DNA from: a virus
Reading direction: 5' to 3' (one strand)
Length of the DNA stretch: 29,103 nt
Virus record (IMG/VR): IMGVR_UViG_3300025870_000050
Coordinates: 1-29,103 of that record
Shown here piece after piece: positions 6,501-13,463 of the stretch (its first letter is position 1; each line of letters begins with the position of its first letter). Under the pieces are notes generated by a model that did no database searches, was not told where the DNA came from, and worked only from the letters and a program-made list of their open reading frames with translations. A program made the translations under genes and the position numbers.

Positions 6501-6776
6501 ATGGCTATTGCATCGGGATTTATTGGCACACTTAGGCGCTACGGCTCAAGGAGTAGCTCCAACAAAAAGAAGCTTGAGAAGTGGCTCGACGCAGCCATCG
6601 AGGAGATTGCGGACAATAACGGCGGTCATCTGGTTGGTGCGTCTGCTAACGGTGCTTCATTTTCGCAAATAGCCACAATGACCAATGCTGAGTGGGCTTC
6701 TGCACTAGACAAGGCTCTACACATGATTGAATGCGGAGTTAAAACCACCTCTAAAAGCTGGGGACAAATCTTATGA
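6501..6776 (+). CDS. small head protein in the gpW position
   Basis: The 91-residue protein sits between the large terminase and the portal, exactly where lambda-like phages encode the head-completion protein gpW. It has a helical N-terminal segment (KKLEKWLDAAIEEIADNN), a small Gly/Ser/Ala-rich turn and a second helix (NAEWASALDKALHMIE), broadly consistent with the gpW two-helix plus hairpin fold. It is longer than lambda gpW (68), so the call is based on synteny. The stop overlaps the portal start (ATGA). Its leader carries one of three GGTTGAATT elements in the window. Confidence 0.6.
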   Translation: MAIASGFIGTLRRYGSRSSSNKKKLEKWLDAAIEEIADNNGGHLVGASANGASFSQIATMTNAEWASALDKALHMIECGVKTTSKSWGQIL

Positions 6777-8503
6777 TATTAGACTCAAACGGAAACCCAA
6801 CAACGGCTGGACCGCGCAAACTTGTTGCAGCCACTGATAGGAACGACAGGGGCAATCCTTGGATCCCTGATTTCTCACGCGATCTTGACGACCTGTTCTC
6901 GCAGAATGATTGGCGGTCTACTGTGTCACAATCTCGCTTGATATTCTCAAACTTTGGCGTACCACGTGGCGCGATATTCCAGAAAGCTGACGGCGTAGTC
7001 GGCAGGGCTTGGGAACCAGAATTTAAAGGAAAAGATACAGATTTCGGAAACCAAGCGAAAGAGTTCTTAAAATCATGGTTCAGCGTTTGCGATGTTAAAG
7101 GCAACCTTTACGATTTCAAAACCAACCTATGGCTTGACTCGGCGGCAGTGGATAGGGACGGAGACGTATTTGTATTGCTGACACAAACCAAGACGGGCTA
7201 CCCACAGATTCAACACATCCCAGCTCATAGGGTCGGAACTCGGAACGGAGTCGACAGAGTAGAGCGCGGAACATATCGCGGCTTAAAAATAAGAAACGGC
7301 GTAGTTGAAAACAAGGCTGGAGCGCCCGCCGCATATTGTTTGCTAGGCGCTGACGAATCAGAAGATCAATACATTGACGCGCGTGACATCGTGCATATTG
7401 CAGACCCATCGTGGCACGGTCAATCAAGGGGCATCCCCAGCTTGACTCACGCAATAACTGAGCTACGCAAATCTAAAACTTCTGAGGAGTTTGAACTAAT
7501 GGCACAGATGATGCTGTCAGCGCACGCACTTGTTGAATACAACGAGACAGGAGGCGTAGACCTAGACGACCCGACAACACTGCTCACGGGGCGGGCTGGA
7601 GATGATGACAGGCTCGCCGTCAATACCTACTCCGGCGGCATGGTCAGACACTTTAAGAGCAACAGCGGAAGCAAGATTGAGAGCATATCGCACAATAGAC
7701 CTGGTGACATGTGGGATTCTTTCCAAGACCGCATCATTAGACAGGCGCTTGCGGGCATACCGTGGCCCTCAGAGCTTGTCTGGAAGTCTGACGGGGCAAA
7801 CGGAACGACTATCAGAAACATCCAAGCCAGAGCCAGAGCCAGCGTGGAGGCAAGGCAGGACGTATTGCGGAAGCCTGCAAAGCGTATTATTAGCTGGGCT
7901 ATTGCTAAGGCTGTTAAGATGGGAATGCTACCGGCATCAGACGACTGGTATAAGTGGGATTTCACAATGCCGCCCAAGGTTTCAATCGACCCGAGGAATG
8001 ATTCTAAGACACAAATAGACGAATACAAGATCGGAGCATTAAACATGACAGGCTTGTTGCAGGAGAAAGGCAAGACACATGCGGAACATATCCGCGAGCG
8101 ATGCGAGGAGATCGCAGAGCGCAAGGCTATAAAGGCAGAAGTGGAAGCCAGAACGAATACAAAGATTGACGATAGAGAATTACAAATGCTCACACCCAAT
8201 GAGATGGGCGAGCAGACAAATGGAAGTGTTGACGATGGAAGCGGCGAGGGGGAAACAGACGACTCTATTAAGTTTGAAACCCTAAAAGCTAAATTCGACG
8301 CTTACGGCGTAGCTGTCCGAGCGGGAGCCATTACACCATCCATAGACGACGAGGTCACATTCAGAGACCAAGGAGGCTTGCCATCCATGTCTGACGCGGT
8401 CAAGGGTGCTTGGGATGACGACAAAGGATTCAGGCGACCCATCACAATAGTATCCGGAAGCACAGCGCCGCCCACGGCGGCTGTAACAGATCAAGAAGAA
8501 TAA
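6773..8503 (+). CDS. portal protein (lambda gpB family)
   Basis: The 576-residue protein forms the dodecameric DNA gate at one capsid vertex. Recognisable lambda-type portal features are the N-terminal RSTVSQSRLIFSNFG region, the GDVFVLL strand, HIPAHRVGT, the DIVHI...GQSRGIPSLTHAI segment, and the C-terminal IIRQALAGIPWPSELVW...NGTTIR and ARARASVEARQDVL helices typical of the stem/wing. The acidic low-complexity tail (SGEGETDDS onward) may be removed or interact with the protease. It starts with an ATGA overlap and ends 14 nt before the protease gene. Confidence 0.93.
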   Translation: MILDSNGNPTTAGPRKLVAATDRNDRGNPWIPDFSRDLDDLFSQNDWRSTVSQSRLIFSNFGVPRGAIFQKADGVVGRAWEPEFKGKDTDFGNQAKEFLKSWFSVCDVKGNLYDFKTNLWLDSAAVDRDGDVFVLLTQTKTGYPQIQHIPAHRVGTRNGVDRVERGTYRGLKIRNGVVENKAGAPAAYCLLGADESEDQYIDARDIVHIADPSWHGQSRGIPSLTHAITELRKSKTSEEFELMAQMMLSAHALVEYNETGGVDLDDPTTLLTGRAGDDDRLAVNTYSGGMVRHFKSNSGSKIESISHNRPGDMWDSFQDRIIRQALAGIPWPSELVWKSDGANGTTIRNIQARARASVEARQDVLRKPAKRIISWAIAKAVKMGMLPASDDWYKWDFTMPPKVSIDPRNDSKTQIDEYKIGALNMTGLLQEKGKTHAEHIRERCEEIAERKAIKAEVEARTNTKIDDRELQMLTPNEMGEQTNGSVDDGSGEGETDDSIKFETLKAKFDAYGVAVRAGAITPSIDDEVTFRDQGGLPSMSDAVKGAWDDDKGFRRPITIVSGSTAPPTAAVTDQEE

Positions 8504-8517
8504 ACAACAAACAACAG

Positions 8518-9630
8518 ATGAATAAATATCTAAACATAGAAAACAGGGCGGCAACCGTCAAGCTCAACGAGGTTGTCCACAAGGACTCAGCGGACGATTT
8601 AATCGACGAGCTGGAGCGCTTGTATGGTAGCGCGGCAGTCGTTGAAAACATGAAAATCGGCGATGTGGTCTGCTCTGCCGCGAATGCTCTGGAGTCAGTA
8701 AACGTCGAGATCAACTCCCCTGGTGGATCGGTCATGGAAGGTCAGCGTATTTACAACGCACTTCGTGGCATCTCATCTCGCGGAGTAGAGGTCACGACAA
8801 CCGTATCAGGACTGGCGGCATCTATGGGAAGCGTCATCTTGATGGCTGGAGATAGCCGTAAAATGACACAAGGCAGTCGAGTAATGATTCACGAAGCAAG
8901 CACACTCGCACACGGAGACGCGGCGCAGTTACGCATGCAGTCAGATTTACTTGAGGGCATTAGTGCAGAAATTGCCAACCTTTACGCAGAGAGAGCAGGC
9001 AAGGATGCGGAAGACATGCGAGCCATGATGAAGAAAGAAACATGGATGGACGCAGAGCAAGCCAAGGAGATTGGATTCATTGATACAATCATAAAGGATG
9101 GCTTCGATCAACAAGACGACGAATCGCAGAACCAGTTGAATTCAGAGCAATCTACAATTACAAACAATACAGACATGGCTATTTTCTCAAAAGATAACGA
9201 CATCAAGGATAGACTCGCATCAGCAGAAGCTGAAAATGTTGAGCTGGTAGAGTTGGCTAACTCACGCGAAGCAGAAGCTAAGGGACTGGCTCAAGACCTC
9301 TCAGAAGCCAGTATCAAGATTGAAGAAATCACTGCAAAACTGGACGAGCTTGAAACACAACTCAAGGTAGCAGGCGAGCAGAACGAGGAAATCTCAAACC
9401 ACCTTAAAGAGACCGAGGAAAACCAAAGCGAATTTGACGCCAAGGTAGCCGCAGCAGCATCCGCTAAAATGGCAGAACTCGGAGTGTCTGAGCCAGTCGA
9501 GGCTGTCGAGGAGGAGGCAACAATGGACGCAGGACAGCTACTTGCTGAATACCGCGAACTACAAAAATCTAACCCGTCGAAAGCTTCCGCTTTTTGGCAG
9601 GAGAACAAGACCGCGCTTCTTGCGGGCTAA
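8518..9630 (+). CDS. ClpP-like head maturation protease fused to scaffold (lambda gpC-like)
   Basis: Residues ~1-195 are a ClpP/S49-type serine protease: NSPGGSVMEG oxyanion region (~66-75), nucleophile S102 in SGLAASMGS, catalytic H125 in MIHEAS, and the ETWMDAEQAKEIGFID closing segment. Residues 220-370 are a long coiled coil (repeated Glu/Lys/Leu heptads) followed by a short C-terminal domain, typical of a capsid scaffold. In lambda, gpC contains the Nu3 scaffold at its C-terminus in the same way. The leader AACAACAAACAACAG lacks Shine-Dalgarno. The protein (370 residues) should cut itself and the scaffold during prohead maturation. Confidence 0.93.
   Translation: MNKYLNIENRAATVKLNEVVHKDSADDLIDELERLYGSAAVVENMKIGDVVCSAANALESVNVEINSPGGSVMEGQRIYNALRGISSRGVEVTTTVSGLAASMGSVILMAGDSRKMTQGSRVMIHEASTLAHGDAAQLRMQSDLLEGISAEIANLYAERAGKDAEDMRAMMKKETWMDAEQAKEIGFIDTIIKDGFDQQDDESQNQLNSEQSTITNNTDMAIFSKDNDIKDRLASAEAENVELVELANSREAEAKGLAQDLSEASIKIEEITAKLDELETQLKVAGEQNEEISNHLKETEENQSEFDAKVAAAASAKMAELGVSEPVEAVEEEATMDAGQLLAEYRELQKSNPSKASAFWQENKTALLAG
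9175..9630 (+). CDS. nested scaffold protein from in-frame internal start (Nu3-like)
   Basis: An internal in-frame ATG at codon 220 of the protease gene is preceded by ACAATTACAAACAATACAGAC, an A/C-rich stretch closely resembling the leaders of independent genes here (compare the leader of the capsid gene and of 20437). Initiation there would give a 151-residue protein consisting of the coiled-coil scaffold (SAEAENVELVEL to LKETEENQSE) and C-terminal domain without the protease. This mirrors lambda C/Nu3. The coding frame is certain; independent translation is inference. Confidence 0.6.
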   Translation: MAIFSKDNDIKDRLASAEAENVELVELANSREAEAKGLAQDLSEASIKIEEITAKLDELETQLKVAGEQNEEISNHLKETEENQSEFDAKVAAAASAKMAELGVSEPVEAVEEEATMDAGQLLAEYRELQKSNPSKASAFWQENKTALLAG

Positions 9631-9666
9631 TTACAACAAACAACAACAAAACCAAATTAAAATAAA

Positions 9667-10560
9667 ATGGCTAACTCAATTACAGGAATCAACGACGACA
9701 TCATCTCGCGTTCGGTCCTAGAAGGATACACAACCGCAATCGCTCCACTGTCTGCGCTTACCGCCGACTTTTCATCTGACGCCGTAGGGCGCGGCGAGAA
9801 GGTCAGCATCATGCGCGACAACACAGCAATCGACGCAGCACTTGACAAGACAAGCCACGGCGCTTACACCGTTCAAGATGCAGACTCAGACGCAGTAGAG
9901 GTCACAATGGGGCAACCTAAGTATGTCTCTTGGGGACTTGACGACAGCGAAATCGCTAATAGCTCAGTATTGAGCATGGAGAAGTTTGGTCGCCGTAAAG
10001 GTAACCTGCTTGCAAAAACCATCCTTCAAGACATCTGGAGCGAAGTAACCAACGCCAACTTTGGCGCGGCTTCCTTTACTGGTGCTGCTGGAACATTTGA
10101 CGAGGACGACGTTGCAGACGTTGCCGAGGACTGTGATAGCGCTGACTGGGCACAAGACGACCGTTACTTGGTTCTCTCCCCTTCATACGTTGCCGCACTT
10201 CGCAAGAGTGGTGCAATCAAGGACACCAGTGGATACGGCTACAACGCCATCCAGAACGGTGACATTCCAATGCTTCACGGCTTCAAGGTCATCATGTCTA
10301 ACGCAATCCCTGCCAACGGCGAAAACCTCGTAGGATTTGCTACCGACGGCAACGGCATCGCTTCCGCTTTCCGTTATCTTGCTCCACAAGAGGGTCACAA
10401 GTATAACCGTGCTGAAGCCCTAGTCGGCGAAGGCGGCATTACTCTTGGTCTTCGCGACTGGTATTCTGAGGACAGCGGCGTGCGTAAGTGCGTTATCGAG
10501 TCCGTTTACGGATACGAGACAGGCATCAGCACAGGCATCAAGCGCCTTGTGTCTGCTTAA
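9667..10560 (+). CDS. major capsid protein
   Basis: The 297-residue protein is in the position of lambda gpE, immediately after the protease/scaffold. It has an N-terminal helix (MANSITGINDDIISRSVLE), an early EKVSIMRD strand, a conserved central GRRKGNLLAKTILQDIW helix like the HK97-fold spine region, and the C-terminal YLVLSPSYVAALRKSG and HGFKVIMSNAIP strands seen in many HK97-fold coats. Acidic, no cysteine cluster (one Cys at ~140 and one near the end). Codons are more uniform (GGC, AAC, CTT) than neighbours, as expected for a very highly expressed gene. Leader A-rich, no Shine-Dalgarno. Confidence 0.88.
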   Translation: MANSITGINDDIISRSVLEGYTTAIAPLSALTADFSSDAVGRGEKVSIMRDNTAIDAALDKTSHGAYTVQDADSDAVEVTMGQPKYVSWGLDDSEIANSSVLSMEKFGRRKGNLLAKTILQDIWSEVTNANFGAASFTGAAGTFDEDDVADVAEDCDSADWAQDDRYLVLSPSYVAALRKSGAIKDTSGYGYNAIQNGDIPMLHGFKVIMSNAIPANGENLVGFATDGNGIASAFRYLAPQEGHKYNRAEALVGEGGITLGLRDWYSEDSGVRKCVIESVYGYETGISTGIKRLVSA

Positions 10561-10578
10561 TTTTAACAACTCGAAACA

Positions 10579-10809
10579 ATGGCAAACTACGCATTACTAC
10601 TCGGCACTAAAGCAGGGAAGCGGGAGCTGATCGAAGACGGTCAGCCTGTGGATATCCGCAGAAAGTTTAAAACCATGACAGCCGAGGACGGCTTCGAGGT
10701 TGTAGAGGTTGTTGACAAGCACCAAGGCAGAATCCGACACAAGCGATTCGCCAAGGTTGCAAAACCAGCACCTAAGAAATCAGTTAAAAAAGCAACAAAA
10801 TCCAAGTAA
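10579..10809 (+). CDS. small basic-tailed protein downstream of capsid
   Basis: The 76-residue product has a ~58-residue N-terminal part (YALLLGTKAGKRELIEDGQ, then FKTMTAEDGFEVVEVV) and a C-terminal Lys/Ala/Pro tail (KPAPKKSVKKATKSK) resembling histone-H1-type tails. It occupies the place of lambda FI between the capsid and the connector gene and ends just before a strong terminator. A role in head completion or DNA contact inside the capsid is possible; no family is recognised. The 18-nt leader TTTTAACAACTCGAAACA lacks Shine-Dalgarno. Confidence 0.65.
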   Translation: MANYALLLGTKAGKRELIEDGQPVDIRRKFKTMTAEDGFEVVEVVDKHQGRIRHKRFAKVAKPAPKKSVKKATKSK

Positions 10810-10844
10810 ATATAATTAAAATTGCGTTGCAATTAACAAAACTT

Positions 10845-10877
10845 AGCCTCTCCCTTTCGCGGGGAGGGGCTTTTTTT
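10845..10877 (+). terminator. Rho-independent terminator after head genes
   Basis: Stem AGCCTCTCCC (10845-10854) pairs with GGGAGGGGCT (10862-10871) with one G-U pair, loop of seven nt, then a TTTTTTT tract (10871-10877). It separates the abundant head proteins from the tail genes and is the clearest terminator in the window. Partial readthrough is expected because no obvious promoter follows. Confidence 0.92.
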
Positions 10878-10882
10878 ACATC

Positions 10883-11191
10883 ATGAATATACAGCAAAAA
10901 GTAAAATCAGTATTATCACGCCAGATGGGAGCGCTCGGCGCTGAGAAAATAGAGGTAGACGGTCAAACTGTTTACGCAATACCTGCGGAAGTAGACACCG
11001 ACAGAGATATGATGGGGGGAAGCCGTGAAAACAGAGACATTGATTACCAATTTCCTACAGATGAGAACCTCAAACTAAGGAAAGGCGCGGCTGTAAATGC
11101 CTGCGGCAAGAAATGGAAGGTTGAGAATTTCAGACAAGGTAGAGCGATGACCACTATATCGTTAATAGAGCCAAACAGGATACAAGAGTAA
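10883..11191 (+). CDS. putative head-tail connector (gpFII-like)
   Basis: The 102-residue protein has N-terminal helix (IQQKVKSVLSRQMGALGAEK) followed by beta-rich segments (DGQTVYAIPAEVD, KKWKVENFRQG, AMTTISLIEP), the layout of lambda gpFII-type attachment proteins. Length (lambda FII 117) and position, first gene after the head block and just before the gpZ-like gene, agree. It starts 6 nt after the terminator T-tract, so it is translated from readthrough RNA or from an undetected start site. TAATG overlap with the next gene. Confidence 0.7.
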   Translation: MNIQQKVKSVLSRQMGALGAEKIEVDGQTVYAIPAEVDTDRDMMGGSRENRDIDYQFPTDENLKLRKGAAVNACGKKWKVENFRQGRAMTTISLIEPNRIQE

Positions 11192-11952
11192 TGATAGATG
11201 CTAAGATGTCCAAGCGCGACGAGGCGCGATTTAGGAAGGCGATACAGAAGCTAGTGGCGCTGTCTGGCGAGCCTGTCGAGGACATACTGAGGGCACAGGG
11301 GCGGCTGTTTGCAGTGGATGCAGCGAAGTTCACAGCTCCATTCGGAGACAAGAAGGCAGACGGTGACAACACAAAGCGGAAGGTAGAAAAGACCATATTC
11401 AGCACATACAAGAAAGCGGAGGATTTAAAGGTTGCAATACGCGTAAAGTCTGGACCGGAAGTGGCGGCGAGGTTTGCGAAATATATCCGCCGAGGGGACT
11501 TATCAAAAGCCAAGCAACTGTCATCTGCAATACTTGGCGGCACACATGAACTCGGAACATTTGACGGCGGCAGGATGCACAAGAGGAGACTATCAGGCAA
11601 ATCATGGAGCAAGCTATACATTACAAAAGGATTCCCTGCGGTTAATCAATACGCCCGCGCTACAATGCGCCGCGTTGGTGAGGGCAAGAGCGGATGGGCT
11701 AAAGCTGCGGCTCAACTGGGTGGAACTAGAGGCATTCCAGCATGGGCTAAAAAGAAGACGCACAGGACGAAAGGTCTAGGCATCGTCGAAGGTAAAAACA
11801 GCAAGGCATCAGTCACGGTTACCAACAGATCAAAATACGTATTTAAAACAACATCCACAAAATACCTTTGGAGGCTAAGGCTCGGCAAGGTCGAAAAGCT
11901 CGTAGAAAGAATGATCAAAAACAGGGCAAGAAAAAGAATTAAAAGAACATGA
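11191..11952 (+). CDS. minor tail / neck protein (gpZ-like)
   Basis: The 253-residue, very basic protein follows the connector and precedes the tail terminator, as lambda gpZ does. It has DEARFRKAIQKLVALSG and DILRAQGRLFAVDAAKFTAPFGD, a pattern typical of gpZ/HK97 gp10-type proteins in which the N-terminal helix precedes 'AA-x-x-T-P', and a C-terminus rich in Arg/Lys (MIKNRARKRIKRT) that could contact DNA. Starts with TAATG overlap and ends with ATGA overlap, so translation is coupled on both sides. An ATG at 11206 is a possible alternative start. Confidence 0.72.
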   Translation: MIDAKMSKRDEARFRKAIQKLVALSGEPVEDILRAQGRLFAVDAAKFTAPFGDKKADGDNTKRKVEKTIFSTYKKAEDLKVAIRVKSGPEVAARFAKYIRRGDLSKAKQLSSAILGGTHELGTFDGGRMHKRRLSGKSWSKLYITKGFPAVNQYARATMRRVGEGKSGWAKAAAQLGGTRGIPAWAKKKTHRTKGLGIVEGKNSKASVTVTNRSKYVFKTTSTKYLWRLRLGKVEKLVERMIKNRARKRIKRT

Positions 11953-12425
11953 AACCAAAAAAGATACAGAAACCAGCAGGCTACAAGCTAGAATCAGCAA
12001 TTAAAAACTACCTCGTAAGAACGGGGTCGTTTAAGGGGTGCGGAGTTATAGAGCAAAGCAGCGCGAACGAGGCGCCAGAAACACTTCCGTGTATGGTTGT
12101 TGGGTGCGATAGTATATCAAGGACGAGCGAAACAGAGGCTAGCATGATGTCAAGAGATGCCGAGATATCTGTGACGATATACGCAGACTCAGAGGAGACA
12201 AACAAGGCGACGCTTGATGATTTAGCAATCGAGCTTGAATACAGGCTTGATTACCTAGACGGAATGAAGTCCGAAATTAACAAACCCAAATCAAAGCGAG
12301 ACACAAGAAAGGTCAAAGGACTACACCTGCACTACATCGGAGACACTAAGGTCGACCTGGAGACAGAAGGGACTGATTGGCGGTTCACGGCATCATGCAC
12401 AGCGCTAATCCAGATAGTTGGTTGA
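11949..12425 (+). CDS. tail terminator protein (gpU-like)
   Basis: The 158-residue protein is in lambda gpU position. It contains N-terminal helix LESAIKNYLVRTGSF, strands LPCMVVGCDS and AEISVTIYAD, and ISVTIYADS...ATLDDLAIELEYRLD, then a late strand FTASCTALIQIVG, matching the alpha/beta layout of tail-terminator proteins that cap tube growth. The family assignment is by synteny and predicted fold. ATGA overlap with the gpZ-like gene. The stop codon lies inside a GGTTGAATT element. Confidence 0.65.
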   Translation: MKPKKIQKPAGYKLESAIKNYLVRTGSFKGCGVIEQSSANEAPETLPCMVVGCDSISRTSETEASMMSRDAEISVTIYADSEETNKATLDDLAIELEYRLDYLDGMKSEINKPKSKRDTRKVKGLHLHYIGDTKVDLETEGTDWRFTASCTALIQIVG

Positions 12426-12430
12426 ATTGG
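12420..12430 (+). repeat. GGTTGAATT intergenic element, copy 2
   Basis: GGTTGAATTGG; its TGA is the stop codon of the gpU-like gene. It is followed by CGCAATACTGAATCA, similar to the sequence after copy 3 (CGCCACAATCAAG). Confidence 0.4.
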
Positions 12431-12457
12431 TCGCAATACTGAATCAAATTTTAAATC

Positions 12458-12808
12458 ATGGCAGCAATTACAAAAGGGACAAACGTCCACGTTTACGGAA
12501 TCAACAGCGGAACATTTACAGCGGCTGTTGTAACCTCAATTAACTTCGGCGACGAGTTTAATAACACAGCAGAGATAAAGAACGAGAGCGGGAATGTGAT
12601 CGAGGAGCGCATGGACGACATCCACACCACAGGAAGTCTGACGCTTAACTTCCAAGACACCGGGCATACGCCTGAGGCTATGGGCGCACAGTTTGACTAT
12701 GATTCCGTCACTTATTACTTGACCGGTCGCACACTCACACTGAGCCACGACGGATACGCTGAGTATAGTTACAACTTCAAAACCAGCGAATACATCACAC
12801 TCGTCTAA
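12458..12808 (+). CDS. putative major tail tube protein
   Basis: The 116-residue protein is almost all predicted beta-strand with repeated Thr/Asn (NVHVYGINSGTFTAAVV, TTGSLTLNFQDTG, SVTYYLTGRTLTLSHDG), a pattern expected for a tail tube beta-barrel. It is in the lambda gpV position but half its length, so it would be a minimal tube protein. Leader AATTTTAAATC has no Shine-Dalgarno. Alternatively a small structural beta-protein; the abundant-gene-like codon choice (ACC, AAC, GAC) supports high expression. Confidence 0.6.
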   Translation: MAAITKGTNVHVYGINSGTFTAAVVTSINFGDEFNNTAEIKNESGNVIEERMDDIHTTGSLTLNFQDTGHTPEAMGAQFDYDSVTYYLTGRTLTLSHDGYAEYSYNFKTSEYITLV

Positions 12809-12812
12809 TCTG

Positions 12813-13463
12813 ATGGATGACCGATTCTTTAACGGGGTGATCGGTTGCGAGGTTAAGATTTGCGGGTATAAACTCACTAATCTGACACCTTGGCATGTGG
12901 TTATTTTAACCGCGATTGAAAGCCCTGTTATTAAGGAGGTCGGTCACGTCCTGCCTCATGACCTTCTTGTATTCTGCAAGGTTGTTTCGTGCGAATATCC
13001 AAACACGCCAGACCTAAAGCCTAGGCTTCGGGATGTGTTTAGGTATATCTTAACAAACAGGAAGAAAGCCTTTAAAAAGAACACACAGAGGCTTAAGGCG
13101 TGGATGGATGTTCAGACATGCTCACCTGTTCTCTGGGACGTTATCCAAGCGGAGGGTGCAAGCACGCGCGAGATAAAAAGTCCTGCGATGTTGGCGCTAG
13201 TCATGAACCTGATCAGCAAGGCTGGAACAACGCTAAAAGAGACTTGGAATATGAGGCTCTCAGAGGCTCGATGGTGTGATTTGACACTTTCAGAAATAAA
13301 TGGCAACCCTGTAAGGTTTGCATACGAAAACGAAGAACAGCCAGCGGCAACACTTCCAGACCTAAGCGAAAAAGAAATTATTGCAGAGGCTAAGAAGACG
13401 CTATCACAAAGTAGCTTCCAGGTATGGCTGAAAGCCAGAAAACAAAACAATATTAAAAACTGA
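12813..13463 (+). CDS. protein in the tail assembly chaperone position
   Basis: The 216-residue protein lies between the tube and tape measure genes, where siphophages encode tail assembly chaperones. It has an N-terminal alpha/beta half and helical, basic middle (FRYILTNRKKAFKKN) with a second helix group up to QVWLKARKQNN. No overlapping frame that would extend it by ribosomal frameshifting is open long enough, so it is a single-product gene. No motif recognised; the call is by position. TGATG overlap couples it to the tape measure gene. Confidence 0.5.
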   Translation: MDDRFFNGVIGCEVKICGYKLTNLTPWHVVILTAIESPVIKEVGHVLPHDLLVFCKVVSCEYPNTPDLKPRLRDVFRYILTNRKKAFKKNTQRLKAWMDVQTCSPVLWDVIQAEGASTREIKSPAMLALVMNLISKAGTTLKETWNMRLSEARWCDLTLSEINGNPVRFAYENEEQPAATLPDLSEKEIIAEAKKTLSQSSFQVWLKARKQNNIKN

